Assembly: GCA_016200385.1 (NCBI GenBank)
Contig: JACQEV010000220.1
Span: forward strand, 1-5,863
Origin: Candidatus Methylomirabilota bacterium
GTDB taxonomy: Bacteria; Methylomirabilota; Methylomirabilia; Methylomirabilales; Methylomirabilaceae
Length of the DNA stretch: 5,863 bases
Reading direction: 5' to 3'
Notes under the pieces: generated by a model
Told to the model about the DNA's origin: nothing
What the model saw: only the letters and a program-made list of their open reading frames with translations
Database searches by the model: none
Part shown: positions 5,620 through 5,863 of the stretch, piece by piece
Numbering within the stretch: position 1 is the first letter of the stretch
Layout of the letters: each line of letters opens with the position of its first letter
Made by a program: the position numbers and the translations under genes

Positions 5620-5863
5620 ATGGGACACGTCAAAGCGGTCTTCTGCCCCCGGTGTGGCCGGACCAGTGAGCCAGCACGCTACCAGGAAAGCTGCGAGTCG
5701 TGCGGCAGTGTTCTGGAGGTGGCCATGGACCTCTCAGGTCTCGGACCGAAAGAGCGGAACGCGCTGCTGGCCTCTCCGGAACGCAGCCTCTTCAGGTGGT
5801 GGCCATTCCTGCCGCTTGCCAATCGCGCCTGCGTCGTGTCGCTCGGTGAGGGCGATACCCCAC
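5620..5863 (+). CDS. thrC: Threonine synthase-like PLP enzyme, N-terminal part
   Basis: Only the first 81 codons are in the window. The protein opens with a zinc-ribbon-like pair of motifs, CPRC (9-12) and CESC (25-28), as in many bacterial threonine synthases. It then reaches the family entry motif, RWWPFLPL (59-66) followed by VSLGEGDTP (73-81). Threonine synthase converts O-phosphohomoserine to threonine and phosphate with pyridoxal phosphate, in the cytoplasm. The PLP lysine and catalytic core lie beyond the end, so a related PLP enzyme of the same fold cannot be fully excluded. The ATG at 5620 is preceded by AGGTG (5609-5613) at six bases; in-frame GTGs at 5611 and 5617 are less well placed. 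Being last in the TPR-protease cluster, it probably shares their transcript. Confidence 0.82.
   Translation, partial: MGHVKAVFCPRCGRTSEPARYQESCESCGSVLEVAMDLSGLGPKERNALLASPERSLFRWWPFLPLANRACVVSLGEGDTP

Noticed and set aside
1..5863. CRISPR array, tRNA, rRNA or insertion sequence
   Set aside because: No regularly spaced repeats, no tRNA- or rRNA-like sequence, and no transposase or terminal inverted repeats were recognised on either strand.

Overview
The window holds seven protein-coding genes, all on the + strand, plus one stretch without an intact gene. Two genes are cut by the window edges. The organism looks like a GC-rich free-living bacterium: genes are densely packed, GTG/TTG starts occur, Shine-Dalgarno sites are clear, and a DsbA-like protein, an integral-membrane M48 protease and threonine synthase are present. 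The sequence alone does not fix the phylum; a deep-branching Gram-negative-type lineage is only a guess.

Region 1 (1-372) is the 3' end of a DsbA/FrnE-type thioredoxin-fold protein, followed by a hairpin (382-417) that may end its transcript. Region 2 (445-2871) carries a GHKL (Hsp90/MutL/MORC-like) ATPase and then a protein combining an N-terminal PUA/EVE-like domain with a C-terminal HNH nuclease. The nuclease half resembles modification-dependent (type IV) restriction enzymes of the EVE-HNH kind, and no DNA methylase lies in the window. Together the two genes look like a possible two-component DNA-defence module, which is the most interesting part of the window. Region 3 (2872-3125) has no intact gene, only weak traces that could be a decayed HicA-like toxin. 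Region 4 (3126-3700) is a toxin-antitoxin pair in reversed order: RelE/ParE-like toxin first, Phd/YefM-like antitoxin second, overlapping by ATGA.

Region 5 (3701-5863) returns to what looks like chromosomal backbone. An extended -10 promoter element flanked by a short palindrome leads into a small TPR protein, a seven-helix Ste24-type M48 metalloprotease and the start of threonine synthase. These three lie in one direction with gaps of about 30 bases, so they probably form one transcript.

By eye, the HNH gene, the gap after it and the toxin-antitoxin pair are more A/T-rich than the flanking genes. This fits a small accessory or defence patch inserted between the DsbA-like gene and the TPR-M48-threonine synthase cluster, but composition was not computed.
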